A DNA stretch of 64,000 nt from Bolinopsis microptera (Eukaryota > Ctenophora > Tentaculata > Lobata > Bolinopsidae). Every line of letters begins with the position of its first letter. Positions within the stretch are counted from its first letter, which is position 1. The position numbers and the translations under genes are program-made. Below the pieces are notes generated by a model. The model did no database searches, was not told the DNA's origin, and saw only the letters and a program-made list of their open reading frames with translations. This document shows positions 12,550-25,748 of this stretch, in pieces. Where the stretch lies: positions 2,813,902 through 2,877,901 of the forward strand of contig NC_087076.1 of NCBI RefSeq assembly GCF_026151205.1, read 5' to 3'.

Positions 12550-15377
12550 TACTCCAGTAGCAGGGAATAGTTGAGTGTGCACTTCGATGTATACGATTTC
12601 TGACAACACAGGGTTGTTTGTTACATCATTCTTAACCAAAATCGTTTAGGTACGCAATTTGTGTCGCTAGACATAACCCTACAGGGCAAATTTTCTAAAT
12701 TACCCTCAGTCGCGTATACGGGATTTTTGTATTTCAGCTCCTGAAGGTCATAGAGACTTCAATTTTAGCTTAAAATTACCGCAATGGCCATATTTATATA
12801 CAAGTTATGAAGCAACATAAGGTCTCCAGTGCTTTGTTTTATAGATATTGACAAAAAACTGTTTTTTGTCTCAGCGAACCAAAAATGGGACTGAATTTTG
12901 ATAACTTGAACTAGGAAAATCGTAGAGACTTAAATTTTAGCTTAAAATGAGCGCAAACATCACATTTATATATAACTTATAAAGCAATATAAGCCCTTTA
13001 ATGCTTATTTGTTAAGATATTGACAAAAATCGGTCATTTTGGCTACACGCATGAGGAAAAATACCAAATTGGGCAACAACTTTGGTCTTTTTTTGACCAG
13101 TTTTGTGCTCAAGTTATTAAAATGTGCTTTGATGTTGTAGATCGGGTGTTTTCTTCCAATGTGGGTTTCGGTATAAATCTGGAAGCACCCGGTTCATGGG
13201 TGATAGGGGTTAAAAACCCTAAAATGTCAGGTGATGGGCGAGACAATTGTCTGAATTTGGTTATAAAAACACTTGCACTCTTTGCTAGGGTTTGCTTTTT
13301 TCTGCTACATCGATCCGATTTCTAACTACTAATCATCCGCATGCATGATTTCTATAAGGTACATCCGGCATGATGTAAAGTCTATATCAAAGCATTTTAA
13401 TGTGGTCTTAACAAGTTGCAAGATATTCAAGTTCACTAATAAAACAAAGATTGTAGGTTATAATCCTTCTTTTAGTTTTACATATTGAGTAATTTTGGCT
13501 ACACAGGAAAGATACCAAATTGGTTTACCAAACTAAGATTGTAGGTTATCTATTATTCTTTACATGATTATTGACACAACTTCATTATAGTCAAACCTGT
13601 ATTATTTTAAATATTTAATATTTATCCACACTCTCCATAAGAATATTATTGGGAGTCATTTTTGTGGTTAAAATTCGATTAAATCAGTATTTCCAAGCAA
13701 AAAACTGTCCCAAATTTCTCCTCCGAATATGGTCCGCTAGTTCGAAATTTTAGCACTTATGAACGTTATTATTAGTCATTACATTAGTGTAATACCACTG
13801 AGACCAGATGTAGTGATCTATTCAGATAAAGCGAAGAAGGTGCATCTGAATGAGGAGAACTTTGCTGATCAAGATAAAAGAATATGAAGAGATATCAGCA
13901 GCTGACAGAAGAGATTGCAAGCTCCAGACAGTAGCAGTTCGAGTTCGAGGCATTCACAACTGCAGCCTCCAAACCTTTAAGAACCACTGCACCTTGAACG
14001 TAAACACTAAAGAGAAAAAAGCCTGCATGAAGATCGCTGAAATTAGCATGAGGGCATCATACACCATCTATCTGTCCAGAAACACCATTATATGGACAGA
14101 TGATAGGGAGTTAGTCCAGAGGCTAGTAATTGCATAGTTGGAGCGTAAAATGTTTGTAGAATGTAATTATTTTTACAAACTACCGTTCAAAACTTATAGA
14201 TCAAGTGATTGCCTACTCACAATTATGTTACAACGTCGTGGGGTCAGTTGATATTGTTGCTAAAAATCAGGAGCAAGCGTCTTGAAACAGGATACCATGA
14301 ATCTGTATAAGTTTTAAGTAGTTTCATTCTACGTTTAATATTATTATTGGGTCGTTTACGTTAAAGTTATATTCGCCATTTTATAGCCTCCCCCTCAAAA
14401 AGCCCACAATTACTCAATATTATGTAAAAGGAGGATAACCTACAATCTTTGTTTTATATTAGTGAATTTGAATATCTTGCAACTTGTTAAGACCACATTA
14501 AAATGCTTTGATATAGACTTTACATCATGCCGGATGTACCTTTAAGAACTTATAGAAATCATGTATCTAAAAGAGAATGATGTAGAGGGGGATGATTAGT
14601 AGTTAGAAATCGGATCGATGTAGCAGAAAAAAGCAAAATCTAGCAAAGAGTGCAAGTGTTTTTATAACCAAATTCAGACAATTGTCTCGCCCATCACCTG
14701 ACATTTTAGGGTTTTTAACCCCTATCACCCATGAACCGGGTGCTTCCAGATTTATACCGAAACCCACATTGGAAGAAAACACCCGATCTACAACATCAAA
14801 GCACATTTTAATTACTTGAGCACAAAACTGGTCAAAAAAAGACCAAAGTTGTTGCCCAATTTGGTATTTTTCCTCACGCGTGTAGCCAAAATGACCGATT
14901 TTTGTCAATATCTTAACAAATAAGCATTAAAGGGCTTATATTGCTTTATAAGTTGTATATAAATGTGATGTTTGCGCTCATTTTAAGCTAAAATTCAAGT
15001 CTCTACGATTTTCCTAGTTCAAGTTATCAAAATTCAGTCCCATTTTTGGTTCGCTGAGACAAAAAACAGTTTTTTTGCCAATATCTATAAAACAAAGCAC
15101 TGGAGACCTTATGTTGCTTCATAACTTGTATATAAATATGGCCATTGCGGTAATTTTAAGCTAAAATTGAAGTCTCTATGACCTTCAGGAGCTGAAATAC
15201 AAAAATCCCGTATACGCGACTGAGGGTAATTTAGAAAATTTGCCCTGTAGGGTTATGTCTAGCGACACAAATTGCGTACCTAAACGATTTTGGTTAAGAA
15301 TGATGTAACAAACAACCCTGTGTTGTCAGAAATCGTATACATCGAAGTGCACACTCAACTATTCCCTGCTACTAGAG
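12550..15377. mobile_element. Palindromic element, unit 2, tandem near-identical copy
   Basis: Every landmark of unit 1 recurs exactly 2828 bp later (10192 to 13020, 11022 to 13850, 11775 to 14603). The parts I compared by eye show no differences. The units are in the same orientation and directly abut at actagagtactccagtagc. This is either a very recent tandem duplication or an assembly duplication. Confidence 0.85.
13792..14137 (+). pseudogene. Same retroelement-domain remnant in unit 2
   Basis: Identical copy of the remnant at 10964-11309, carried by the tandem duplication, with the same frameshift and stop. Confidence 0.55.
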
Positions 15378-15530
15378 TAGTTACTGTTCTCAGGAGAAGG
15401 AAACCGTCTGTCTACTATTTTGAAGAGAACTGGTACACTACTGTTCTTAGGAGAAGAAAACCGTTTGTCTACTGTTTTGAAGAAAACTGGTGCACTTCTG
15501 CTCCCCGGAGAAGAAAACTGATGCTCTAAT
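15376..15530 (+). repeat. Second block of the 60-bp minisatellite
   Basis: About two and a half diverged units (ttctcaggagaaggaaaccg) continue the array that ends at 9712. The palindromic units therefore look inserted into one original array. Confidence 0.8.
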
Positions 15531-15782
15531 ATTTTCAAAAGAAAGGAAGTGGTACTTTAGAAAGATTACTGGTAAACAGTAATAAAAGTCGACAATTAGT
15601 TTTTGCGAAATTTGGAAAACATTTTGGCTTTGGCCTTCAGCATAAAAATTATCGGTTTTATCGGTTTTATCTCTAGATAAAACCTAAATCTTTATCTGTT
15701 TATCTAGATAAAAGATTTCATACCGATAATGGATAGCCTAGTCATGGTAATAAGTCAAATTGTGAACAAAAATTGAATATGA

Positions 15783-18700
15783 TCAGTAAAACACATAAAT
15801 TTGGGCAGTAGTCGTCTGCAGGGGTATGTATACCACGAAAGCAGACAAAGTTTTCAGGTAGATAACATACTTGGTAAGGTAAGTGTCGTCACAACGGAAC
15901 CATTGTTCCCCAGCGTGGAGTACGTAGTTTATGTAGTGACCCGAGTCTGTTGTGCCCATGTGGTTAACTACAGCAAACAACCGGTACCTTCCCACTTCCT
16001 GCTGAGCCTGAGGAGGGAGGTTGTGAGGGGTGTTTGGCACTGAGCCAGGGTTACATCATGCTCAAGACCCAATACGAATGGTAAATATTGGGGGAGGGTA
16101 ATTTAGGGCTAATCCTCCAAGTAAATATAAAATCCCGGTAAATTAGGCTTTCTATTTGACACTAAATACATTTAATTGATTATTATTGGGGATCTGAAAG
16201 ATTCCCGGTATATCGGAGTACTACTGATTAAGTTGTATTGAGCAGAGGTTACTGGAAGTTCATCTCCCCTGGTGAGTACTATAACCGCCAATCGGTCTAA
16301 TGACCGCTAAAGAGCGGGCGAAGCTGAAATATTTTGAATCTGGCCGCTACCGTAAACTGGAAGTTCAACTTACAATTTTGTTACATTAAATTATAAAAAA
16401 ACTAAATTATAAACAACTACCATCGTCCATCACGTTCAATTAAATTCTAGAATAAAAATTAATTTGTACCTTGTTTGTCTTGTTGATAGAACACGTCAGA
16501 TAAGGAGAAAGATCTATCTCGAAGGGAAACTCCAGAGGATTGCCGAGTTTGCGAGTTTTTTTGCTGTGTCGGAACCGCTTGATGTGGATGCAAACAACTA
16601 CTGGGATCTGCTTCAATGAGAGCTGTTTTGTACCCTCTTGTGCAATACCGCACACACTGCATCTGGGCGTGGTTCACAGATTTATTTTTAATTTATGTAA
16701 TCAAGAAATCCACCTTTAAATCGAAGATACGAACACCTTGACGTTAAATTATATCATCTGGGTGTGCTTATTTCCATAGAAATAACTGTTATTCAATATA
16801 TAAATTAATTTAAAGGGGTGGCTGAATAACTCATCATTAAAAATTCACCATCTTGTCGACTTGTCCAGTAATTTAGCAAACTCAGCTAGGTTAGAAAATT
16901 AGTTCATATCAAAGACTGGAGGCGCAAGATTATACAGAATGAGCAGTCGAATCTTCTCAAACAAAAGGACAATCTCATTAATTCATTTCATGCCTTGATA
17001 ATATCTCGTATTTGGAGCATATGAAAAGCCTGTCTAGTTCGTTAAATATGCCATGCTGTATTAGACGATGCAATTTCATTTGTCCGGTCCTAAAATAAGC
17101 TGGAGCAGTCGAAGCTTAATTTTAAATTGCTCATAATCCCAGCAAGGTATTGAGCAATATTGAGCAATCAGGTTTAAAGTATTTAAAACGATTAAATGCG
17201 TGCTTGTTCGCACACACTGACTTCACTACTTTAAACTACTTAACTGTAAACCAGTATTAAAATGTCACATTACTCTCCAAACCCATTATATACTAATTCC
17301 TCTGAGCCCCAAAACCGGTCTTACCTGATTTTAGCCTCAGAGCCGAGACGTTCAGGTCGAGTGAATCTCTCAAGACACTCGTCCAGAGTGACGGGAGGCT
17401 CATCATCACTGGGCTCACTGTCCACACTGATGCTACTACACACACTGGCACTGTCCGAGATCTTGTCTCCGTTATCTCTCTGCGGAGAAGGTGTTAGTAA
17501 TTAGACGATCACACGGTGCAGGTGACAATACTTATTACCTATAGCATAGTGTCATTGAAAATGGAAATCATGAGGTTTAACAGCGTGGTAGAATCTCTGT
17601 TATTTTGAAAATTAACCTCGCATTTCCGACAAAAAACTGTCTGACAATTGTTTTAAAAAATTTGTCAATACTTAACTCAATCCAGGCAGATGAAAATATT
17701 CTGATTGTAGCCTTACAATATGGTTATATCTATTATGTAGGTTATATGTATTATGTACATTGTACTTACTGGAACGAGATCGAGAGATATATCCCAGAAT
17801 GGTTCGACAGTTGCGGAGATGTTGCTGCAGTTAGTGCAAGTTAGATCAGATTGCAAAGACCCCGTAAAGATCTGATGAATGGCACAGGAGCAATCCAGAG
17901 GAGTGTGAGGAATTCCATTACTTAAACCACTCGCTATCAGATCTTGTTTTACGAGATGTCGGTGCAGTAAATCTGAGGAAGTGACAGGTTAGCCGACATG
18001 TCATATTAACAATAAGACGGTGATAACTATCTCATATGCAGGGGTATGCAAGAGCACAGCGATTTCGCAAAGATTCTGATGAACAAACTTCTATAGCTAT
18101 ATCAAAGGAAATAGTTGTTCAGTTAATATATATTTGCTGTCTAGTTTTGGAAGCGAATTACTGTGTATTTTATATTTGCTGTAGTTTCGAGGTATGTAAA
18201 ATGGATTACCGAGGTAGGTAATGAAGAACTCATGGGCATCTTGTTGATCGTAGCCAGCAAGTACACGAGCTTGTGTCCACACTAAATGTAGCATCTTGTG
18301 GGGTGAGATGGGGTTTTTCTGTCCGGATAGCATCTCCTGATGGAGAATGGAGCAACTAAAATCACACTTATTAAATAAAGTGTGTTATATGTTTATATCA
18401 AAGTAGTGAAGATATTGAGACTGTTTGTTGTTATAAAAATGTGACGAACCTGGAAAAGCCAGACCATTTCACATGCCAAGCACTGTTTCCTCTCGTCTCC
18501 CGTACAGTGGTGCTGTTCTGGTAAAGTTGAAAATTAGTGGCTGAGATATTTAGGTCAGCAGAATAATTTTTACAGCTGACACTTGATCCAATTTAGATTA
18601 TGCTGTATGAACTATGAGAGGCCAGCTTAATAATGACCATAAAATAATTATTGGTAAAATATTTATGAAAAATATAAACAAATAAATAAATACTAACATT

Positions 18701-20071
18701 TATTACACGCTTCGACATTAAAATATACCCAACAAAGATGTATATTTAAGTCATACAAGCGGTCAATATGGTCATTATCATTACCAGAAAGGAAGTATTC
18801 TCTGAGAACTGGGGTATGGAGGAGGCTCTGCAAAATGCAGCTCATAAAACAGGTGCTCCCCAAGTTTGTTAATCCTCTCAAACCGATACTGCTTCCTGAC
18901 TTTATCCGTCGACGTTTTGAACTGTAAGAGAAAATGAATAAATTATACTCTAGTTAAAAGAGTTAAGTGCAATTTGGAAGAGAAAGTTTCATAAATTGAT
19001 GTAATCAAATTAATTAAATGGAGAGTTAGCGCATTACCTGCGAACGAGAAGAGAGATGTCCTCAATTGGAGGCTCCCAATCTTCAAACGCTGGAATACGC
19101 CCACGCTTTTCCGAATTGAGCCACATTCTGACACTTTCTAGGTTTTCGTTGAACACAAATGTTTCACACTTCATGCACCACACATGGCCTGTAAATGGTA
19201 GATAATGAATAAGGGCACATCCCAAGATGGCCTTCGGACAAGCATGGTGTGTTGTACTGTTACATGCAATTTAAACTGATTTTTTTAAATAATAGAATTT
19301 TTTAACAGAATCAACCAAAGGTTGAGATTCATTGTTGTAAAAATCAAAACTTAACCATTATTAAGATCCATAAACATTTTGTGGTTAGTTGAAGCATAAT
19401 GTGAAAACTTGTGGCTGTTTGTAGATGAATGGCATCCAAAGTAGCCACATTCCAAGCAGAGGAAGGTCCAACTGGAACTGTCGCTGCACTTGGAGCACTT
19501 TTTCAATTTACCTGGTGAGAGGTACAGTTAATGCAAAATCTCAAAATCAGACCCGTGCAGAGAACATGCGGATACTGCACTTTAAAAAACAACTGTTAAT
19601 AAACAGAAATTGTGCCCGAAATTATGTCACATATGATCTGTAAAATCTATCACAAACAAATGAACAGTCTACAGGGATTGGATCTTTTAACATAGCCATG
19701 TTTAATATTTGAGATGGTAATATACTGCAAATACTCATTTTCAATATTGAATTGCTCATACTTTTGTTTTCGAACATGCTAGAAACTCAATATTATCATA
19801 TAGCAATAGAACAATCCATTACAATTTGAATTAATCCAATCATTCAAAATATCTAAAAAATGAACATAGTTATTATTTGATTTGATATATTCCTTGATCG
19901 AGTGAGTGATAATAGAAAGTCATACCCCTGCACGGCCCTGTATAAAAACTCACTTCGCAAAAGCAACTCTTTCGAAGACCTCCCAGATACAAAGCAGTCC
20001 AACAGAAGTTTATATTTCTCAGATGTACAGATGTTTACGATATGCAGGCACTCCCCATGATCAATACTCAT
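15783..20071 (-). CDS. USP22: USP22/USP51-type ubiquitin hydrolase of the SAGA complex
   Basis: Ten in-frame minus-strand exons: 20071-19954, 19511-19356, 19188-19038, 18921-18785, 18517-18450, 18336-18210, 17972-17770, 17479-17325, 16662-16470 and 16007-15871, then a short terminal stretch to the stop at 15783. The N-terminus has a ZnF-UBP ([40 protein letters not shown]). The hydrolase domain has the Cys box [38 protein letters not shown], the zinc pairs CSC/CTNC and CSVC, and the His box SGHYINYV with WFRCDD. The predicted protein is about 490 residues, close to USP22 (525). By family knowledge it removes ubiquitin from histones H2B and H2A in the nucleus as part of the SAGA deubiquitinating module. 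The start fits the zinc-finger onset. The final exon is uncertain: after DDTYLTK the expected GYLLFYHK-like end is represented at best by AQIYVFY-stop. Confidence 0.92.
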
Positions 20072-22984
20072 ACCTAAGCAGAGTTGTCAGTTTAATACGA
20101 TAATGTAACTTGAATATGAAACTGTAATCATCACTCAGTCTATCGAGAAAAATATTCTAACTCTCGATCTCAGTAAAACAACAAAACAACAAATGTTAGG
20201 GAAAATAATACATATTTTTAATTCTAGAAAAGTACAATTCTAAAATGTTCTGCACAATGATAATAAGTAGCTCAGTGAAGGAATTAAAGCAGCTCAATAA
20301 GGAAATCTAACAAACAAGTGGACAATCTCAGCACCTCTTTTTAAACCAGCTACAAGTACACAATTTTTAAAGCAGAATTGGGCTATAGGGGCAATAAATA
20401 AGAACGCTTTCACGATGTTATTAGTTAAATTATGGAACAAATAGTTGATCAGAGCAAATGAAGCCAGATTTTTTAAATAGTTGATTCAACACAGAACTAG
20501 ATTCCTCGTTTTGGATTTTGTTATCTAAACTCCGATGATAACTGTTTGCTGTAGGAAAAGTTGCTTCTAAATATTATATTCAGCAATCAGTCATAATTTC
20601 GAAGCATGAATAAGAAGGGTCATCAGTGATGTTATACAGCCCATTTGATGGAAAACTGCCAGAGCACACAAAACTAGCATTTAACGAAAACGAGGTCTTA
20701 ACCGTTCAAGGGGTTATCGTTAAAAACGCACTTATTTTACTGCACAAAGTTCGAAATATGTCTAGTTTGTTACCCATCCAGTATATATATATATATATAT
20801 TTTTTGAAAACAAATTTAAATTTTGGTATTTATTAGTAACAATCAAAACATATCATATCATAAAAATAAAGCCGCGCGTTGGTTGACTGCCTCAGTAAGG
20901 TGAATAATTTAAGCTTGAAGGTGCCCTGCGCATTTACAGAACCTTATGCGGCGATCACATATTCATGAGGACCTGTGAGCGCCAAATTTAATTTAAAGTT
21001 TCTAGAAATCATACATCACTACGAGTTACTCATGCTTTTGGATTATAAGAGTGCGGATTGTCAGGTATTTCATTCATTCATACTTAATCGGTTTAAAGCT
21101 GTATATTTAGAACTCACTATTGTTTAAACTACGAAAGCAGGACGTAGATAATGGACAATATACCGACGACAATACCAAGGACCCGAGTGCTGCATTGACT
21201 TTTCCGGATCCGTTTTTACCGAAGGCTTATCCACCGGTTACTCATGCTGCATGTATAGTCTGATAATATTTTGTCTTATCTCTAGCAAGCATTCTGTAAA
21301 TTGAAGTGTCGTATTTATTATAGAAGAGCCAGCCAACCTCCGCATTATAATCTTTTGTGTGCCAAGTTCGTTTATAAAATCTAATCATATAATAAGATTG
21401 ATCCAATAATCTAAGATGAACGGTATATCATAGCTCATCGTTATTAAAATCCGAATGGATGAATTAATCAAGTAATGTTCCCTTTCAACACAACTAAACA
21501 ACAAACAAATGCTTGCTCACCAGTGGTGACGCAATCGTAGGGGCATGCAGTTGGTTCAGATAACTCTCACCCCGACGATGGCGTCGAGAAATTATCAAAT
21601 TATGCATTTGCGCCATACTGGACACATTTTATATTTAATATTTTCCATCAACATATATAAGAATTCGTCAAAAAAAGTACTACTAGACGGGCAAAGTGCT
21701 GGCTGCAACGACGAATGGCCACCATTTTTACTCCACAACCTACCTGGATTACGTAAATCACAAAGAACATAGTGTATAATCACTCAAACCCAAACTCATA
21801 CAACTCAAATTAAACAATCTGAATCAGAACAACATTTCAAACCACCTGCCATTCTAACAGCACATTCCTTATTTCACTGCCACATAGCGCATATCTTTGA
21901 TTCACGATGTCAATCCTTCGCAGCTCGGTGAGGCACAGTGGTGCATCTCGCCGATCTACCGAAGGTGGTTGCGAGAAGCATTATTTGATGCGCGCGCGAC
22001 CCAGTAGTGCATCGCGCTACAACGCATATCTATACTGATAACACACCCAATTGCGGCGAGGCAGCATCATCAAGTTATAAATATCAAATATATTTGAAGA
22101 TCAGGGCCAGTTGAATCGACCAATAAAATTTTAATTGAATAGTTTTAATAGATATCATCACAATCATAATCTGCGTGCCCTTCGGAGATGAATATTTAAC
22201 TTATTGCAATTATATACATTACTTGTTGAGTAAACATTGGCTGGTACTACGGACCAGTCCCCCAATAAATCGATGACTAGCACTGAACAGGATTAATTTT
22301 AAATTTCTTGGCAGGAAAAGACAGCGCTCGATTCACAGAGGTTTAGTACAAAAAGTTGTTGTGATTTGACTGTATACATTGTAGTTTATTTGTATATTAT
22401 TTGTATATTATTTGTATATTATTTGTATATTATTTGTAAATTACATAGCATATAATTGTATAAATAAATGTATATTGTAGGTATATAATATTAATAATAA
22501 TATTATTATGTTGTTATTTAGCGCCAAAATTTGGTGAAGAAAAAACAAAAAAGTATTATAATACATTGGCGTTGCCCAATGTTGACCATTGTAAATGATC
22601 TGGCCCAGCGCGCGCTAACATTTCGAGAAGAAAGCGGCGCGCGCTACTTCGAAGAAATTTAGACGAATAACATCCATCAATGCCCAATGATAAATAAACA
22701 GTTTGCTGAAGCTGAATTAATGCTTTTATTAAATCCTCGTAATCATCCGTTTGACGTTAACAGTGCGCGCATAATAAAATAATTTGTATCGCCTGACCTT
22801 TTATCATGTTGTATTGTCAATGAAATGATTTTTCAATCACAAACAAAGCATAACCCATGATTGACCAAAGTATAGCCCTGCACGCGCACTTGAGAGGCCA
22901 AGTCGGACAGATTCAGTCGCTGGTGCTCATTGTCATACGTTGTATGACTCGCCGCGCACGGGTGCACGGCTCCCCCTGTATCGT
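20072..22984. other. Intergenic, upstream of USP22; no gene seen
   Basis: Presumably holds the USP22 promoter. Mostly AT-rich, with a TA run at about 20781-20800, a GC-rich repeat fragment at about 21900-22025 (gcgcgacccagtagtgc, related to copies near 23680 and 63520) and a tandem 12-bp repeat (ttgtatattatt) at about 22388-22440. No exon chain could be built. Confidence 0.5.
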
Positions 22985-23260
22985 AAGAAACGACTGTGGG
23001 ATGCCCTATCCAGAGCCCTTGCGCTTGCAGTAGCGCGCGCCCGCCTTGACTTGTGAAACAAGCGCGCCCGCAGTGGCGCGAAAGCACATGGTTAGGTGAA
23101 ACTGTGGGGGTCATGACGTGCAATACAAGGTGCTCACGCTTAAAGCTGTTTTGATAGTTTATAGTTCACATAGCCATGTGTCTACGCGTACTGCGTGACG
23201 CGCTTGTTTCACAAGCGGTCGCGCGCTACTGCAAGCAAAAGGGCTCTTATCTGGTTAGAG
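22985..23260. repeat. GC-rich inverted repeat pair (foldback)
   Basis: The segment around 22990-23085, complemented, contains gcgcttgtttcacaag, gcgcgctactgcaagc and aagggctct in the same order as 23200-23255. The arms are about 65-90 bp and imperfect, with roughly 110 bp between them. GC content is strikingly above the surroundings. Confidence 0.7.
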
Positions 23261-23519
23261 CAAACTAAACAGCAATACATGCATATTTGGATGCAATATT
23301 TATTATTCGTTATTTTGACAACAATATTGTTCAAGATCGACCGGACCGTCGACGAGTTTAATTCGGCGCGCGTGGACCAATTGTGGTCCACGTTATTAGT
23401 TAATTTAATTTTTTAAACAATGATTGATGAACAAGCTAGTTTTAATATTTAAATTGACCTTAAATTATTTAAAACTCAGTTCGTATTCATCAAAATATTT
23501 GGTAAATATCGCTGTGAGA

Positions 23520-23690
23520 AGCCTCATTGAGTGCGCGGCGCGGCACAGTAACGTATCGCGATCGCGCTACAATATTTAACCAATTAGCACATACCGTTTT
23601 ACCTGGGGACCCCAGGCTATTATGTTCATAAGCATTTAAAGATTCGGCGGAATGACAGGGTGAGCGCTGCCCAGTAAGTATTGTAGGTTT
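23520..23690. repeat. Dispersed GC-rich repeat, copy A
   Basis: Contains tttacctggggaccccaggc, tattatgttcataa and ggaatgacagggtgagcgc. The same order of motifs recurs at 63455-63530. No pol III boxes or coding potential were recognised. The element class is unknown. Confidence 0.65.
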
Positions 23691-23694
23691 ACAA

Positions 23695-24070
23695 AATAAT
23701 ACGTGCGTGCGCGGCTTGAGCCGCGCCGCATAAGAACGGATGTGTGCAGGGGCTGGAGTACGCTTGTATGTAGATTAATGAAATGTTCAATTGTAAATAT
23801 TTAGAATTGACGATATATTATGATCTAATAGTAAATTTTACAAAGCTGGCTTTGGATTTAGGTAAGATTGAAGATTATAATTTATTTTTTAAAAACTACG
23901 GATAGTTTTAAGTTTATTTCTATTTGTCGTATAATCATAAACAAGTGAATCCTGTTTTCAAGAATGCGCGGCTTTGGCGGCCAGTTATTAACTTATACAG
24001 TAAATTGAACTTTAAATAGAAATGTGAATATATTAAAATTTAAAACTTTCAAAACGGAGGCTTATAAATT
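23695..24070 (+). repeat. Direct repeat copy 1, preceding the retrotransposon remnant
   Basis: About 375 bp beginning acgtgcgtgcgcggcttgag and ending aaaacggaggcttataaat. It recurs at 25749-26123 with scattered substitutions and short indels. In this copy the sequence runs straight into the reverse-transcriptase C-terminal reading frame. In the second copy it does not. Confidence 0.8.
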
Positions 24071-24621
24071 TGGAATATCTGTGTGGGGTGGTATTAGCAA
24101 TAACCGACTTGAACATATCTTTAAAACACAGAAAAAGTGTATAAGAATTCTGTTTGGGGATAGAGAAGCTTACCTAGAGAAGTTTAAAACGTGTGCCCGA
24201 ACACGACCTGTTGATAAGCAAAGACTGGGGGTGGACTTTTACCAAAAAGAACACTCCAAGCCCTTGTTTAAAACCCACAGGTTGTTGACGGTCCACAATC
24301 TGTACAAGTACACTTGTCTCTTAGAACTATTCAAAATTAATAAGTTAGAGGAACCATTATCACTGTACTCATCATTTAACAGGTCACCACGACGAGAGGA
24401 TTATTTCATTACATCACAACCATCCTCACAATTCCAAATTCATCTACCAATCATCCTACATGTGGAACAGCTGTCGACAAACATCAAGTAAGATAAGTTT
24501 TAATACTCCGACAAACGGGTTTAAGAATATATTGAAAATTGCCTTACGAGAATTGCAATTCAAGCATGATACACTTGATTGGTGTGAGCTTAATTTTGCC
24601 ACAAATGAGCTCAAGTTCTGA
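24024..24621 (+). pseudogene. Non-LTR retrotransposon, C-terminal part of the RT protein, frameshifted
   Basis: The frame reads YKFGISVWGGISNNRLEHI, KTQKKCIRILFG, KEHSKPLFKTHRLLTVHNLY and KYTCLLELFKI, the typical region downstream of the reverse-transcriptase core in CR1/L2/Jockey-like elements. Near 24430 the match shifts frame and continues as SSYMWNSCRQTSSKI and FKNILKIALRELQ to a stop at 24621. The endonuclease and RT core are absent, as in a 5'-truncated insertion. The apparent start at 24024 (GTG) is not a real initiation site. Confidence 0.8.
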
Positions 24622-25748
24622 TTTATGTGAGTTACTAAAATGACCATATATCTTTTCTCATACATACAACCACTGCACTCCAGCCAAAAACATTACTTAC
24701 ACCATACTCCGCAAATGATATATATATATATATATACACAAACACACTAGTACCGAGCAATCGCACTGTAAAACATGCTCACGATACACTCAAAATTGGA
24801 AATATTCAACGGCTTGTATATGAAACTTACACTTACACTCAGTGTACACCCAGTGTTAACTAGTATTACACACTGGTAAATTCTACGTAACGCGCGAAAA
24901 TAATAATTCTATGGCGTTTTCATTGTCACATCTCACGTCGACGGGATTAAACGCGCGCGCGCGTAACATCTTATCTTACTGCTATCTCAACGAATAAACA
25001 CACAACGACTTTGACAATTGACCGACGACTTAACGATTGTGAGTTATGACGGACTTAACTGTATGAGTCAACTACTAAAACTGCATTGTATACTATCTTA
25101 ATCATTATACTGGACATGATATGACGAAGTATCTTAAGCAGCACTTTATACCTCCACTTAGAACTTGATTAGTCACGAACAATATAATCATTATAAATCA
25201 ATACAATAAAACATCTTGATCAATAAATGCCTAGCAGCACCAGACAGCGGCCGTGTACCTTTTTCGACTCCACGGAGTCCCTGATGGACTTTTGTTTACT
25301 TTTGTTAATAATTTGGCCGCAACCTTTCTTTCTCGAAACACAAATCCTACTGTACTTCATTACAGTATTAAGACAATATAAAGCAAATCATGTGAATATA
25401 TGACTACGAAATAGATCTATAGATTTGTCCATAATATTTAATACCGTATTGATGGTTTTGAATTTTGTATATTGAATTTTAATGTGAAGCGTTTACTCTT
25501 CCCCCTCGGCAATTAATTAGAAAGTTAGATTAATGACAATAATTGCCAAATGACGTAGTAGATATAGATGTTCAATGTTGTAGAGTGATTTCAAGAGTAG
25601 TGGTCCACAGGGGTCCGAAAAAGCCGTACAGGCACTTGGGTCCTTATCCTTGTCACTAGTCCCAATTGGATTCACTTTACACAAAACATGAACGTTTACA
25701 ATTTAGACGTACACATTGGCACGATATTTATTAGAAAGCAAACAGTAT
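24622..25748. other. No gene seen
   Basis: AT-rich DNA with a short TA microsatellite at about 24717-24735 and a CG-rich patch (cgcgcgcgcg) near 24953. No exons, domains or TIRs recognised. Confidence 0.5.

Larger units (their letters stand above)
8834..15748. mobile_element. 6.9-kb composite repeat bounded by inverted termini
   Basis: The left boundary reads catggttaggctatccact and the right boundary, complemented, reads catgactaggctatccatta. Next to each end are related tttatctagataaaa stretches. Inside, in order: unique-looking sequence to 9400, a minisatellite block, two head-to-tail palindromic units and a second minisatellite block. The symmetrical arrangement suggests that an older element containing the minisatellite was invaded by the palindromic element, which then duplicated. 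No intact transposase is present. Confidence 0.6.

Noticed and set aside
22833-23123. 96-codon minus-strand ORF in GC-rich DNA
   Set aside because: Overlaps the inverted GC-rich repeat and has low-complexity GC content; no homology recognised.
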